Both the position numbers and the translations under genes were made by a program. This document shows, piece after piece, positions 1-6,306 of a DNA stretch of 11,958 nt. Source of the stretch: Planctomycetaceae bacterium (GTDB lineage: Bacteria > Planctomycetota > Planctomycetia > Pirellulales > Pirellulaceae); assembly GCA_022614795.1 (NCBI GenBank), contig JAKEHX010000488.1, forward strand, positions 1 to 11,958, read 5' to 3'. Each line of letters opens with the position of its first letter. The stretch's first letter is position 1. A model generated the notes under the pieces. It did not search any database. It was not told the DNA's origin and worked only from the letters and a program-made list of their open reading frames with translations.

Positions 1-105
1 AAAACGGGGGACGACCTCCTGGAATGCAAGAACTTCGGCGTCACGAGCCTCAACGAGGTGCGCGAGAAGCTGACGTCGATGGGGCTGAAGTTGCGCGGCG
101 ACTAA
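1..105 (+). CDS. 3' end of a protein with an RNA polymerase alpha C-terminal domain
   Basis: Reading from base 1 gives 34 residues and a TAA stop at 103-105. The peptide contains LLECKNFGVTSLNEVREKL and ends GLKLRGD, which is the last helix-hairpin-helix part of the alpha-CTD (compare the NFG-KSLNEIKEKL motif of RpoA). In true RpoA this domain binds UP-element DNA and activators. No rplQ follows, although rplQ normally sits directly after rpoA. From memory, planctomycetes also have a separate TPR-repeat protein ending in an alpha-CTD, and that seems at least as likely as rpoA itself. The 5' part lies outside the window, so the choice cannot be made here. Confidence 0.75.
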   Translation, partial: KTGDDLLECKNFGVTSLNEVREKLTSMGLKLRGD

Positions 106-113
106 GTGTGACT

Positions 114-180
114 GTCGAAAGTCGAAAGTCGAAGGTCCTTTGGTTGGTTGACATTCGACCTTCGACCTTCGACATTCGAC
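114..180. repeat. Heptamer-based inverted repeat (GTCGAAA / GTCGAAG units)
   Basis: The left side (114-137) is GTCGAAA, GTCGAAA, GTCGAAG, GTC in tandem. The right side (about 151-180) is the complementary orientation, with units such as CTTCGAC and ATTCGAC. Together they could fold into a long imperfect hairpin with a loop around 138-150. It fills the gap between the upstream stop and the tgt start. A TTGACA hexamer (148-153) lies in it 17 bp from GACATT (171-176), so it may also carry the tgt promoter, although the -10 match is poor. Confidence 0.7.
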
Positions 181-182
181 AG

Positions 183-1334
183 ATGCAATTCCGCTTTACG
201 CTGCACCGTACCGACGGCTCCGCCCGCCGCGGCACGTTCCATACACCGCACGGAGCGGTCGATACGCCCGCCTTCATGCCCGTCGGCACGCAGGCGGCCG
301 TCAAAGCCCTGACCATCGACCAGGTCCGCTCGACCGGCGCCCAGATGATTCTGGGCAACACCTATCACCTCGCGCTCCGGCCCGGCGAACAGGTCATCCG
401 CGACATGGGCGGCTTGCACCGCTTTATGGGCTGGGATGGGCCCATCCTCACTGACAGCGGCGGCTTTCAACTCTATAGCCTGGCGCAGAACACGAAAGTC
501 ACCGAGCAAGAGGCCACCTTTCGCTCGCACATCGACGGCAGCCTGCTCGCGCTTTCGCCCGAGCGGGCGATTGCCATTCAAGAGGCCCTGGGCAGCGACG
601 TGGCGATGGTCCTTGACCATGTCATCGCACTGCCCGCGGCTGACGATGTGATTCGCGACGCCTGCGAGCGGACGATCCGCTGGGCGGCCCGCTGCAAGGC
701 GGCGGCAACGCGGTCCGACCAGGCGCAGTTCGCAATCATCCAGGGCGGACTCGATCCCGAGCTGCGGGTCTGGTGTACGATGCAACTGGCGAAGCTCGAT
801 TTTCCCGGTTACGCCGTCGGCGGCCTGTCGGTCGGCGAATCGCCCGATGAAATGGTTCGCGTGCTCGATGTCGTCTGCCCGGCCATGCCCGCCGACAAGC
901 CGCGGTACCTGATGGGAGTCGGCACGCCGCAAGATCTCTTAAACGCCGTCCGCCGCGGCATCGACCTGTTCGATTGCGTGATGCCCACGCGCAACGGCCG
1001 CAACGCCCTGGCCTTCACCGACGAAGGGCCGCTTCGCCTTCGGAACCAGGTCCACCAGCGCGACGAGCGGCCTTTGGAACAAAGCTGCCCTTGCCTCGCC
1101 TGCCGCCACAGCCGGGCCTACTTGCGGCACCTCTTTCTGGCTGACGAGATGCTGGGGCCAATCCTGCTGACCCATCATAACCTGACCTATTACCAGCGGC
1201 TCTTGGCGGACGCGCGGCAGGCGATCGAGCAGGATCGGTTTGTCGAGTATATGGAGGCCAAGGTGCTCGGCTGGCGAAACCGCACCCTGACGAATGGCCA
1301 GAGCTGTAAAAGCCCCGACCAGTGGTCGGGGTGA
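183..1334 (+). CDS. tgt: Queuine/preQ1 tRNA-guanine transglycosylase (Tgt)
   Basis: This is a 383-residue TIM-barrel enzyme that swaps guanine-34 for preQ1 in tRNAs with GUN anticodons, a step of queuosine synthesis in the cytosol. The general-acid Asp91 sits in DSGGFQ, the base-pocket loop GGLSVGE is at 213-219, and the nucleophile Asp264 is in LFDCVMPTRNGR. The zinc site is C302-x-C304-xx-C307 with His331/332. Length fits the family (about 375). The ATG at 183 is chosen because the family start (MQFRFTLHRTDG) lies there. The reading frame stays open upstream to base 24, but that part overlaps the preceding gene and the heptamer repeat. The last 15 or so residues (TLTNGQ...WSG) lie in a palindromic repeat rather than in conserved Tgt sequence. 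No other queuosine gene is nearby. Confidence 0.96.
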   Translation: MQFRFTLHRTDGSARRGTFHTPHGAVDTPAFMPVGTQAAVKALTIDQVRSTGAQMILGNTYHLALRPGEQVIRDMGGLHRFMGWDGPILTDSGGFQLYSLAQNTKVTEQEATFRSHIDGSLLALSPERAIAIQEALGSDVAMVLDHVIALPAADDVIRDACERTIRWAARCKAAATRSDQAQFAIIQGGLDPELRVWCTMQLAKLDFPGYAVGGLSVGESPDEMVRVLDVVCPAMPADKPRYLMGVGTPQDLLNAVRRGIDLFDCVMPTRNGRNALAFTDEGPLRLRNQVHQRDERPLEQSCPCLACRHSRAYLRHLFLADEMLGPILLTHHNLTYYQRLLADARQAIEQDRFVEYMEAKVLGWRNRTLTNGQSCKSPDQWSG

Positions 1335-1420
1335 TGGGCTGCCAACCTCGGCCGCATGCGCGGCCAGCGCAAAAGCACCCTGACCAATGGTCAGGGCGTT
1401 AAATGCCCTGACTGGTCGCG
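1282..1420. repeat. Two tandem copies of a palindrome-rich gene-end repeat
   Basis: Copy A starts at 1282 and copy B at 1375, offset by 93 bp, with about 31 of 39 aligned bases identical by hand. Copy A contains the perfect hairpin CCCCGACC-AGT-GGTCGGGG (1313-1331), which abuts the tgt stop codon. Copy B contains CCCTGACC-AAT-GGTCAGGG (1378-1396), followed by a further GCCCTGAC...TGGTC. Between them is GGCCGC-ATGC-GCGGCC (1350-1365). The hairpins lie between convergent genes (tgt and araC-like) and could stop transcription, but no T-tract follows. Confidence 0.7.
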
Positions 1421-1423
1421 CGA

Positions 1424-2425
1424 CTATCGCCGCTCCAAGATTTTTGGCTTAGCGCGCTCGGTTGACACGCCGTTATTTCGCATCCGGCGGCGATACTCGC
1501 CCGGGGGCAGGCCTACGACTCGCTTGAATGCCTTGTGAAACGCAACCTCCGATTCGTATCCGACGCGGCGGGCCACCTGGGCCAGCTTGGCGCTTGTCGA
1601 CCTCAACATCCTGGCTGCGGCATGCAGCCGCCAGCGCGCCAGATAAGCGAGCGGCGGCTCTCCCACCAGCGCCTTGAACCGTTCGGAGAAGGCCGATCGC
1701 GACATCGGCAACTCCCGTGCCAGCGATGCGACGGTCCACGGCTCAGAGTAGCGGCGATGAATGAGCGACAATGCAGTGCCTATCTGCGGATCCTTGAGCC
1801 CAGCGAGCCAGCCTGGAGGGGCGTCACTGAGCGATTGGAAATACGCCCGCAGGGACTGAATCAACAAGACATCGGCCAGCCTCGTGAGCACTGCCTCCGC
1901 GCCCGGGTCCATTTTCTGGACCTCTTCCCGCACATAGTCCAGCGTGACTCGCAGCCAGGGAAGCGAGTTTCCTTCCGAGCCGCGAATCAGGACCAGCGGC
2001 GGCAAAGCGGCCAGGAGCGGATTGAGCTGGCGATCTTCAAGGACGAACTCGCCGCAGATGAGAGAAGTCAAGCAGCCCGATCCGCCGCCGCGAAACACTC
2101 GCGCTTGATCCAGAGGATTCTCCTCCAGCGCTTGCTGGAAGGAGATTGTCGGCGCCGTGGGTGGGTCGCGCATCACGTGCGCGTGTCCATGGGGAAAAAA
2201 CAAGAGGTCCCCGGCCGCAACTTCCACGGCCAATCCCGGTTCGCTCACTTCCAGCCGGCAGTGTCCCTCGGTAATCACGTGAAACCCGGTCATGTCGCGT
2301 TTGGGGACATGAAAGCCCCACGGAGAGCGCAGCTCGCAGCGGCAGAAAACGACGCTCCGCAGCGTGACGGCTTGCAGCACCTCGCTGAGCAGATCGGGCG
2401 AGGGATAGTTGGTCAGCACCGGCAT
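1424..2425 (-). CDS. AraC-family transcriptional regulator with cupin-type sensor domain
   Basis: This 333-residue protein has an N-terminal beta-rich domain of the AraC-associated cupin_6 type (about 10-195, including HVITEGHCRLEV and AAGDLLFFPHGHAHVM). The C-terminal AraC HTH pair follows: WTVASLARELPMSRSAFSERF (230-250), then LAQVARRVGY (281-290) and the FHKAFKRVVGLPPGEYRR block (296-313). The second helix pair matches the AraC/XylS signature well. The ATG at 2425 has a weak purine-rich GAGAAGAG ribosome site a few bases upstream. The ligand is unknown; the HGHAH residues could bind a metal or ligand, but this family is not defined by metal binding. The gene diverges from the secreted TIGR03118-type gene, and two direct repeats in the shared upstream region suggest autoregulation. 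Confidence 0.92.
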   Translation of the reverse strand: MPVLTNYPSPDLLSEVLQAVTLRSVVFCRCELRSPWGFHVPKRDMTGFHVITEGHCRLEVSEPGLAVEVAAGDLLFFPHGHAHVMRDPPTAPTISFQQALEENPLDQARVFRGGGSGCLTSLICGEFVLEDRQLNPLLAALPPLVLIRGSEGNSLPWLRVTLDYVREEVQKMDPGAEAVLTRLADVLLIQSLRAYFQSLSDAPPGWLAGLKDPQIGTALSLIHRRYSEPWTVASLARELPMSRSAFSERFKALVGEPPLAYLARWRLHAAARMLRSTSAKLAQVARRVGYESEVAFHKAFKRVVGLPPGEYRRRMRNNGVSTERAKPKILERR

Positions 2426-2442
2426 GGCTCTTCTCGTGCATC

Positions 2443-2556
2443 GTGGACGAATTGCAAAGAATTACGGCGCTAGAATCATTCTCCGCGCGACGATCCATCG
2501 CCGGTGCTGGCTGCCCTTTGTGGACGATTTGCAAAGAATCGCGGCGTCTCAATCAT
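2443..2556 (-). promoter_or_regulatory. Candidate AraC operators: two 37-bp direct repeats, 77 bp apart
   Basis: Copy 1 (2443-2479) and copy 2 (2520-2556) both begin GTGGACGA[A/T]TTGCAAAGAAT and end AATCAT, with 30 of 37 positions identical by hand. Copy 1 begins 17 bp upstream of the regulator's ATG, where its promoter or leader should be. Copy 2 lies between the two divergent genes. AraC-family proteins typically bind asymmetric sites as direct repeats, so this arrangement fits autoregulation, and possibly looping. Assignment to this regulator is inference. Confidence 0.55.
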
Positions 2557-2630
2557 AGTCTGCCGGCATGGGTGGCGCGATGATTCGCCGGAACGTCGCC
2601 GCGTTGGGCAGGGGCACGCGGCGATTTGTT

Positions 2631-2656
2631 CGAGGCTGGTTTCAGCCTCGGAGAGG
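2631..2656 (+). promoter_or_regulatory. Leader hairpin fused to the ribosome binding site of the secreted-protein gene
   Basis: CGAGGCTG (2631-2638), GTTT loop, CAGCCTCG (2643-2650) is a perfect 8-bp stem-loop. It runs straight into GGAGAGG (2650-2656), a good Shine-Dalgarno sequence placed 9 nt before the ATG at 2666. The hairpin leaves most of the Shine-Dalgarno sequence free and may act as a 5' mRNA stabiliser or regulatory structure. This ribosome site decides the start at 2666 over the open frame reaching back to 2504. Confidence 0.5.
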
Positions 2657-2665
2657 TATTGTTCC

Positions 2666-4441
2666 ATGCTTTTTCCGTTATATAGTTTTTTCCAGAAGCG
2701 CGCCCGCTCGCCACAATCTTATCGGCCGCCACGGCGCACGCAGCTCGAATTGGAATCCTTGGAAAGCCGCTGCGTGCTGGCCACCAGCTACCTGGCTGCT
2801 GATTTGGTTTCGGACCAGCCGGGCGTTGCGCCGATCCAAGACCCGCACCTCGTCAATGCCTGGGGGATCGCCCTCGGCCCCACCACGGGCGCCTTTTGGG
2901 TAGCGTCCAACGGCGCGGATTTGGCCGACCTGTTCCTGGGCGACGTGGGGGGCGGTCCGTTGGTCAAAGCGACGCTGGAGGTTGGCATTCCCGGTGGAGC
3001 GCCGACCGGAGTGGCCTTCAATGGCACGACGGACTTCGTGGTCACGTCGGGCCCGGCCAGTGCGCCGGCCATTTTCATCTTCGCGTCCTTGTCGGGCGCG
3101 GTCACCGGTTGGCATCCCGCGGTGCCGCCGCCGCCCCCGGCCACCAGTGCCCAGCCGGCCTTTCAGGCAATTGACGGCGCTGTCTATACGGGCCTTGCAC
3201 TGGCCAATAACGGCAGTGGGAATTTCCTGTATCTGGCGGACTTTCATAACGGCAAGATCGACGTTCTGAGCGCGAGCTTCCAGTTAACGAGCCTGGCCGG
3301 GTCGTTCACCGATCCGAATCTCCCCGATGGTTATGCGCCGTTCAACGTCGCCGCTATCGGCGGCAAACTCTTGGTGGCCTATGCCAAACAAGACCCTGAT
3401 GCTGCCAGCGGCGTCGCAGAGCACCAGCGTGGCTTCATCAACGTCTTTGATTTGAACGGGAACTTCGAGCAGCGGCTGGTTTCGAAGGGCAAGCTCGATG
3501 CGCCTTGGGCGATGGTCGTGGCGCCCGCCGGGTTCGGCGATTTTGGCGGCGATCTGCTCGTCGGCAATTTCGGCGACGGCCGGATCAATGCCTACGATCC
3601 CACCACCGGGGCGTTTCAGGGGACGCTGAGCCAGTCGCCCGGGCGCGCGATCGAGATCGACGGCCTGTGGGGGCTGGCCTTTGGCAACGGCGTCTCCGCC
3701 GGCGACGCGACGACGCTTTACTACGCGGCTGGGCCTGAGGCCGAAACGCAGGGATTGTTCGGCAAGATCACCGCCAATCCGGAAGGAACCAACCCGGTCC
3801 AGGCCACGCTGGATGGCGCCGACCTCGTCATCACCGGCAGCCGCAACGACGACCACGTGCAGGTGACGTTGCGGAAGAAGTCGCAAGAGATTGTGGTCCG
3901 CGCTGGGGGCGAGCAGATTGGAACTTTCGCCCTGGCGGCCGTGGGGACGATCCGTTTCGACGGGCTTGCAGGCGACGATCGGATCCAGATTGCGGACGAA
4001 ATCACAGTGACCACGATCCTCGATGGCGGGGCCGGCGACGATCGGCTCCTGGGTGGGCGAGGCAACAACGTATTGCTCGGAGGGTCCGGTGAGGACTTGC
4101 TGCTTGGGTCCGTGGGCCGCGATATTCTCATCGGCGGAACGGACCGAGACCTGGTGATTGGTCGCGGCGGCGACGATTTGCTGATCGGAGGCTCCACTGC
4201 CCACGACAACAATGAGGCGGCACTCTTGCAAATCCTGGCCGAGTGGACCTCGAGCGAATCGTACGAAACCCGCATCGCCAATCTGCGCAGCGGCGCGGGC
4301 GGTCTGCCGATTCTGGATGCCACGACCGTACCGGACGACGCCGCGCGGGACGTGCTCCACGGCGGCAACAGCCTCGACTGGTACTTTGCCGGAGATGCAG
4401 ACTTGTTGCCGGGCAAGCGTGCCACCGAGCAGGTCAATTAA
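2666..4441 (+). CDS. Secreted TIGR03118-type beta-propeller-like protein with C-terminal RTX repeats
   Basis: The product is 591 residues. The N-terminus (1-40) is basic and ends LELESLESRCVLATS, the planctomycete extracellular-protein leader motif (LExLExRxLLA), so export is expected. Residues of about 42-370 match the TIGR03118 family: LVSDQPGVAPIQDPHLVNAWGI, a GYAPFN segment, LDAPWAMVVAPAGFG, LLVGNFGDGRINAYDP and IDGLWGLAFGNG. This family looks like a repetitive propeller-like fold of unknown function. Residues of about 432-508 hold seven degenerate RTX nonapeptides (GGAGDDRLL, GGRGNNVLL, GGSGEDLLL and so on), a calcium-binding beta-roll. The tail (512-591), with ILAEWTSSESYETRIANL and GGNSLDWYFAGDADL, resembles the C-terminal module of many planctomycete RTX proteins. 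A proline run (VPPPPPATS) interrupts the first domain. The divergent AraC-like regulator may control it. Confidence 0.87.
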   Translation: MLFPLYSFFQKRARSPQSYRPPRRTQLELESLESRCVLATSYLAADLVSDQPGVAPIQDPHLVNAWGIALGPTTGAFWVASNGADLADLFLGDVGGGPLVKATLEVGIPGGAPTGVAFNGTTDFVVTSGPASAPAIFIFASLSGAVTGWHPAVPPPPPATSAQPAFQAIDGAVYTGLALANNGSGNFLYLADFHNGKIDVLSASFQLTSLAGSFTDPNLPDGYAPFNVAAIGGKLLVAYAKQDPDAASGVAEHQRGFINVFDLNGNFEQRLVSKGKLDAPWAMVVAPAGFGDFGGDLLVGNFGDGRINAYDPTTGAFQGTLSQSPGRAIEIDGLWGLAFGNGVSAGDATTLYYAAGPEAETQGLFGKITANPEGTNPVQATLDGADLVITGSRNDDHVQVTLRKKSQEIVVRAGGEQIGTFALAAVGTIRFDGLAGDDRIQIADEITVTTILDGGAGDDRLLGGRGNNVLLGGSGEDLLLGSVGRDILIGGTDRDLVIGRGGDDLLIGGSTAHDNNEAALLQILAEWTSSESYETRIANLRSGAGGLPILDATTVPDDAARDVLHGGNSLDWYFAGDADLLPGKRATEQVN

Positions 4442-4453
4442 CGGTGGCGGATG

Positions 4454-4494
4454 TCCCTGAGGGAAGCGGCTCGTCGGCAATCGGCAGCCGCTTC
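4454..4494. terminator. Hairpins between convergent genes
   Basis: TCCCT-G-AGGGA (4454-4464) is followed by GAAGCGGCT (4463-4471) pairing with AGCCGCTTC (4486-4494) across a 14-nt loop. The second stem overlaps the stop codon of the DUF4254 gene on the minus strand. The position suits a bidirectional terminator, but neither side has a T-tract, so this is a weak call. Confidence 0.35.
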
Positions 4495-5095
4495 ACTCCA
4501 TCCCTGCCGTCTGGTTATACAAATATGGATTCAGGGCCGGATCGTTATACATCTTGAGCTGGCGGACCGTTTGATGCCGCTTGCGGCCGGCCGCCAGGTC
4601 GTCGGCCAGCGCTTGAGCTGCACGCACGAGGTCGTCGTGCTGAATCGTTGCCACATAGAGCTTGCGGCCGACGTTTTCGCGATGCGCGTCATCCACATCC
4701 TCCCGCTCCAGTTGCTCGCGGAGGTGATAAATCCGCAGGGCCAGAATCCCCAGCCGGTCGATTGTGCTCCCCAGCGTCTCGGTATTGAGCGGAGCACCGG
4801 CATCCGCTGAAACACCCCGGCGGGCCAGCTCATCGGCGATCCAGTCGTCCAGCCGCTCGATCCGATCGTTCCTCGCTTGATTGAGCTGGTCGATCGAGCG
4901 TTTAACGCGGGCGATCTGGCCATCGTCGGCTGCCGGGTCCCGGGCTTTGTCTTCCTCATGCCAGAGCAGAAAGTTGAACTGGAGCTGCTCGCAAACCATT
5001 CGCATGAACCCGTCGCAAGGATTGTCCACGGGCTGATCGTGCCAACGGGCGACGGAGGCTTCCTGGAGGGCGGCGATCCGGAGTATGTCCAACAT
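4493..5095 (-). CDS. DUF4254 domain-containing protein
   Basis: The product is a 200-residue, largely alpha-helical soluble protein. It matches DUF4254 by WHDQPVDNPCDGFMRMVCEQ (18-37), FNFLLWHEEDKARDP (40-54), VKRSIDQLNQARNDRIERLD (64-83) and LNTETLGSTIDRLGILALRI (103-122). It ends with KMYNDPALNPYLY (181-193). The biochemical function of the family is not known; in other bacteria it is found near glycosyltransferase and cell-envelope genes. The ATG at 5095 is chosen because homologous sequence begins there (MLDILRIAAL). The frame continues upstream to 5659, but that part is antisense to the next gene. An AGGAGGA sits 33 nt upstream, too far to serve this ATG. The gene is divergent from the M28-like enzyme. 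Confidence 0.85.
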   Translation of the reverse strand: MLDILRIAALQEASVARWHDQPVDNPCDGFMRMVCEQLQFNFLLWHEEDKARDPAADDGQIARVKRSIDQLNQARNDRIERLDDWIADELARRGVSADAGAPLNTETLGSTIDRLGILALRIYHLREQLEREDVDDAHRENVGRKLYVATIQHDDLVRAAQALADDLAAGRKRHQTVRQLKMYNDPALNPYLYNQTAGME

Positions 5096-5144
5096 GAGGC
5101 ATCCGTGCGGCTGACGAACGGCACACTTCCTCCTGACGGCGCTT

Positions 5145-5173
5145 AGTTTAGGGTGGCGCAAAACCTTTCCCAA
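5145..5173 (-). promoter_or_regulatory. Sigma-70 type promoter for the DUF4254 gene
   Basis: On the minus strand TTGGGA (5173-5168) is followed, after exactly 17 bp, by TAAACT (5150-5145). Transcription would start near 5138, giving a leader of about 43 nt before the ATG at 5095. Both hexamers are good matches and no closer promoter is visible. Confidence 0.5.
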
Positions 5174-5236
5174 TGTCACTTTCCGCGCCTGCCCACTCGC
5201 ATGGGAATATTGCCGCCAAGCCGCTATGCTGAAGCC

Positions 5237-6268
5237 ATGGTTTCGTCGCCCAAATCGACCTTCCGTCGCGACCGCTCCGGAATCGGTTGGTTTTGGCCCT
5301 GCCTGATTGGCGGAGTCGGGCTGGCCCTGCTCGGCTTTGGCCTCTGGAACAACGGCTCGTTGGCCTGGTCGCAGCGGCCCGTCGAATCGCGGCTCAAGCT
5401 GGCCGACATCCCCGTCAACGGCCAGCGGGCGTACGGCTACCTCAAGGACATCTGTGCCATCGGGCCGCGCGTTTCCGGTACGCCCGGGATGCAGAAGCAG
5501 CAAGAGCTGCTCAAGACCCATTTTGAAAAGCTCGGCGGCCAGGTAACCCTGTTGCCATTCGAAGCCCGGCATCCGCTCGAAGGGACGAAGGTGCCGATGG
5601 CGAACATGCTGGTCGAGTGGCATCCCCAGCGGAAAGAGCGAATTCTGCTTTGCTGTCACTACGACACGCGTCCGCTACCCGACGAGGACCCGGTCAATCC
5701 ACGCGGAGTCTTTGTCGGCGCCAACGACGGCGCCAGCGGGGCCGCCCTAATGATGGAGCTGGCCCACGATCTGCCGGCCCTCAAGTGCCGCTATGGCGTC
5801 GATTTTTTGCTGTTCGACGGCGAAGAGCTGGTCTACCGCCAGGGAGATCCCTATTTTCTCGGCAGCGAAGAGTTTGCACGCAGCTACATCGCCAGTCCGC
5901 CGGCTCGCCATTACAAATGGGGCGTGCTCGTCGATATGATCGGCGACGCCCAGCTTCAGATTTTCCGCGAAGTCAACAGCATGAAGTCGCTTCCCACGCG
6001 GCAGCTCGTGGCGGACATCTGGGGCGTCGCCCGCGACCTGGGCGTGAAAGAGTTTATCAACGTGACCCGCTACGAAGTCCGCGACGATCACCTGGCCCTC
6101 AACAGCATCGCCCGCATTCCCACGATCGATATCATCGACTTCGAGTATCCGACCGCCCGCGGACCCAATTACTGGCACACGACCCAGGACGTACCCGAGA
6201 ATTGTTCGGCGCTATCGCTCGCTAAAGTGGGCTGGGTTGTCCGATCATGGTTGGAGCGTGTGAAGTGA
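5237..6268 (+). CDS. Membrane-anchored M28-family hydrolase, glutaminyl-peptide cyclotransferase-like
   Basis: The product is 343 residues. A single hydrophobic segment (about 18-37, WFWPCLIGGVGLALLGFGLW) after a basic N-terminus suggests an anchor with the catalytic domain outside the cytoplasm. The zinc-hydrolase core has HYDTRP (His141), GANDGASG (Asp164), FDGEE (Glu196 and Glu197), LVDMIGD (Asp233), RDDH (Asp284) and YWHTTQD (His314). By pattern these correspond to the single-zinc ligands Asp/Glu/His and catalytic Glu/Asp residues of glutaminyl cyclases, which convert N-terminal Gln to pyroglutamate. An M28 aminopeptidase role remains possible. The ATG at 5237 gives a normal anchor. An upstream in-frame ATG at 5201 would add 12 residues. 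No Shine-Dalgarno is seen, but TATGCT lies 6 nt before the ATG, which could make the mRNA leaderless. Confidence 0.87.
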   Translation: MVSSPKSTFRRDRSGIGWFWPCLIGGVGLALLGFGLWNNGSLAWSQRPVESRLKLADIPVNGQRAYGYLKDICAIGPRVSGTPGMQKQQELLKTHFEKLGGQVTLLPFEARHPLEGTKVPMANMLVEWHPQRKERILLCCHYDTRPLPDEDPVNPRGVFVGANDGASGAALMMELAHDLPALKCRYGVDFLLFDGEELVYRQGDPYFLGSEEFARSYIASPPARHYKWGVLVDMIGDAQLQIFREVNSMKSLPTRQLVADIWGVARDLGVKEFINVTRYEVRDDHLALNSIARIPTIDIIDFEYPTARGPNYWHTTQDVPENCSALSLAKVGWVVRSWLERVK

Positions 6269-6277
6269 TTTTGGGAG

Positions 6278-6306
6278 GGCGAGGCTCCTGCCGAGCCGTT
6301 CTCGCC
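6278..6306. repeat. Gene-end palindrome between convergent genes
   Basis: GGCGA (6278-6282) pairs with TCGCC (6302-6306). Inside it GGCTC pairs with GAGCC around CTGCC. The element fills the 37-bp gap between the M28-like gene and the stop of the LRR gene, and so may end transcription in both directions. The 11-mer CCTGCCGAGCC (6287-6297) recurs at 11030-11040 inside the REPIN-like element. Confidence 0.5.

Noticed and set aside
114..180. CRISPR array
   Set aside because: The repeat unit is only 7 bp with no spacers and is arranged as an inverted repeat.
24..182. Upstream extension of the tgt reading frame
   Set aside because: It overlaps the preceding alpha-CTD gene and is partly made of the heptamer repeat. 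The conserved Tgt start is at 183.
1535..2473. 312-residue plus-strand frame opposite the AraC-like gene
   Set aside because: It is a shadow frame. The minus-strand product has clear cupin and HTH motifs, while this one is basic and low in structure.
3284..4480. 398-residue minus-strand frame opposite the secreted RTX protein
   Set aside because: It is a shadow of a high-GC gene with no recognisable domain. The plus strand has TIGR03118 and RTX motifs.
5096..5659. Long upstream extension of the DUF4254 reading frame on the minus strand
   Set aside because: It is antisense to the M28-like gene and has no family similarity. The family start is at 5095 and a good promoter lies just upstream of it.
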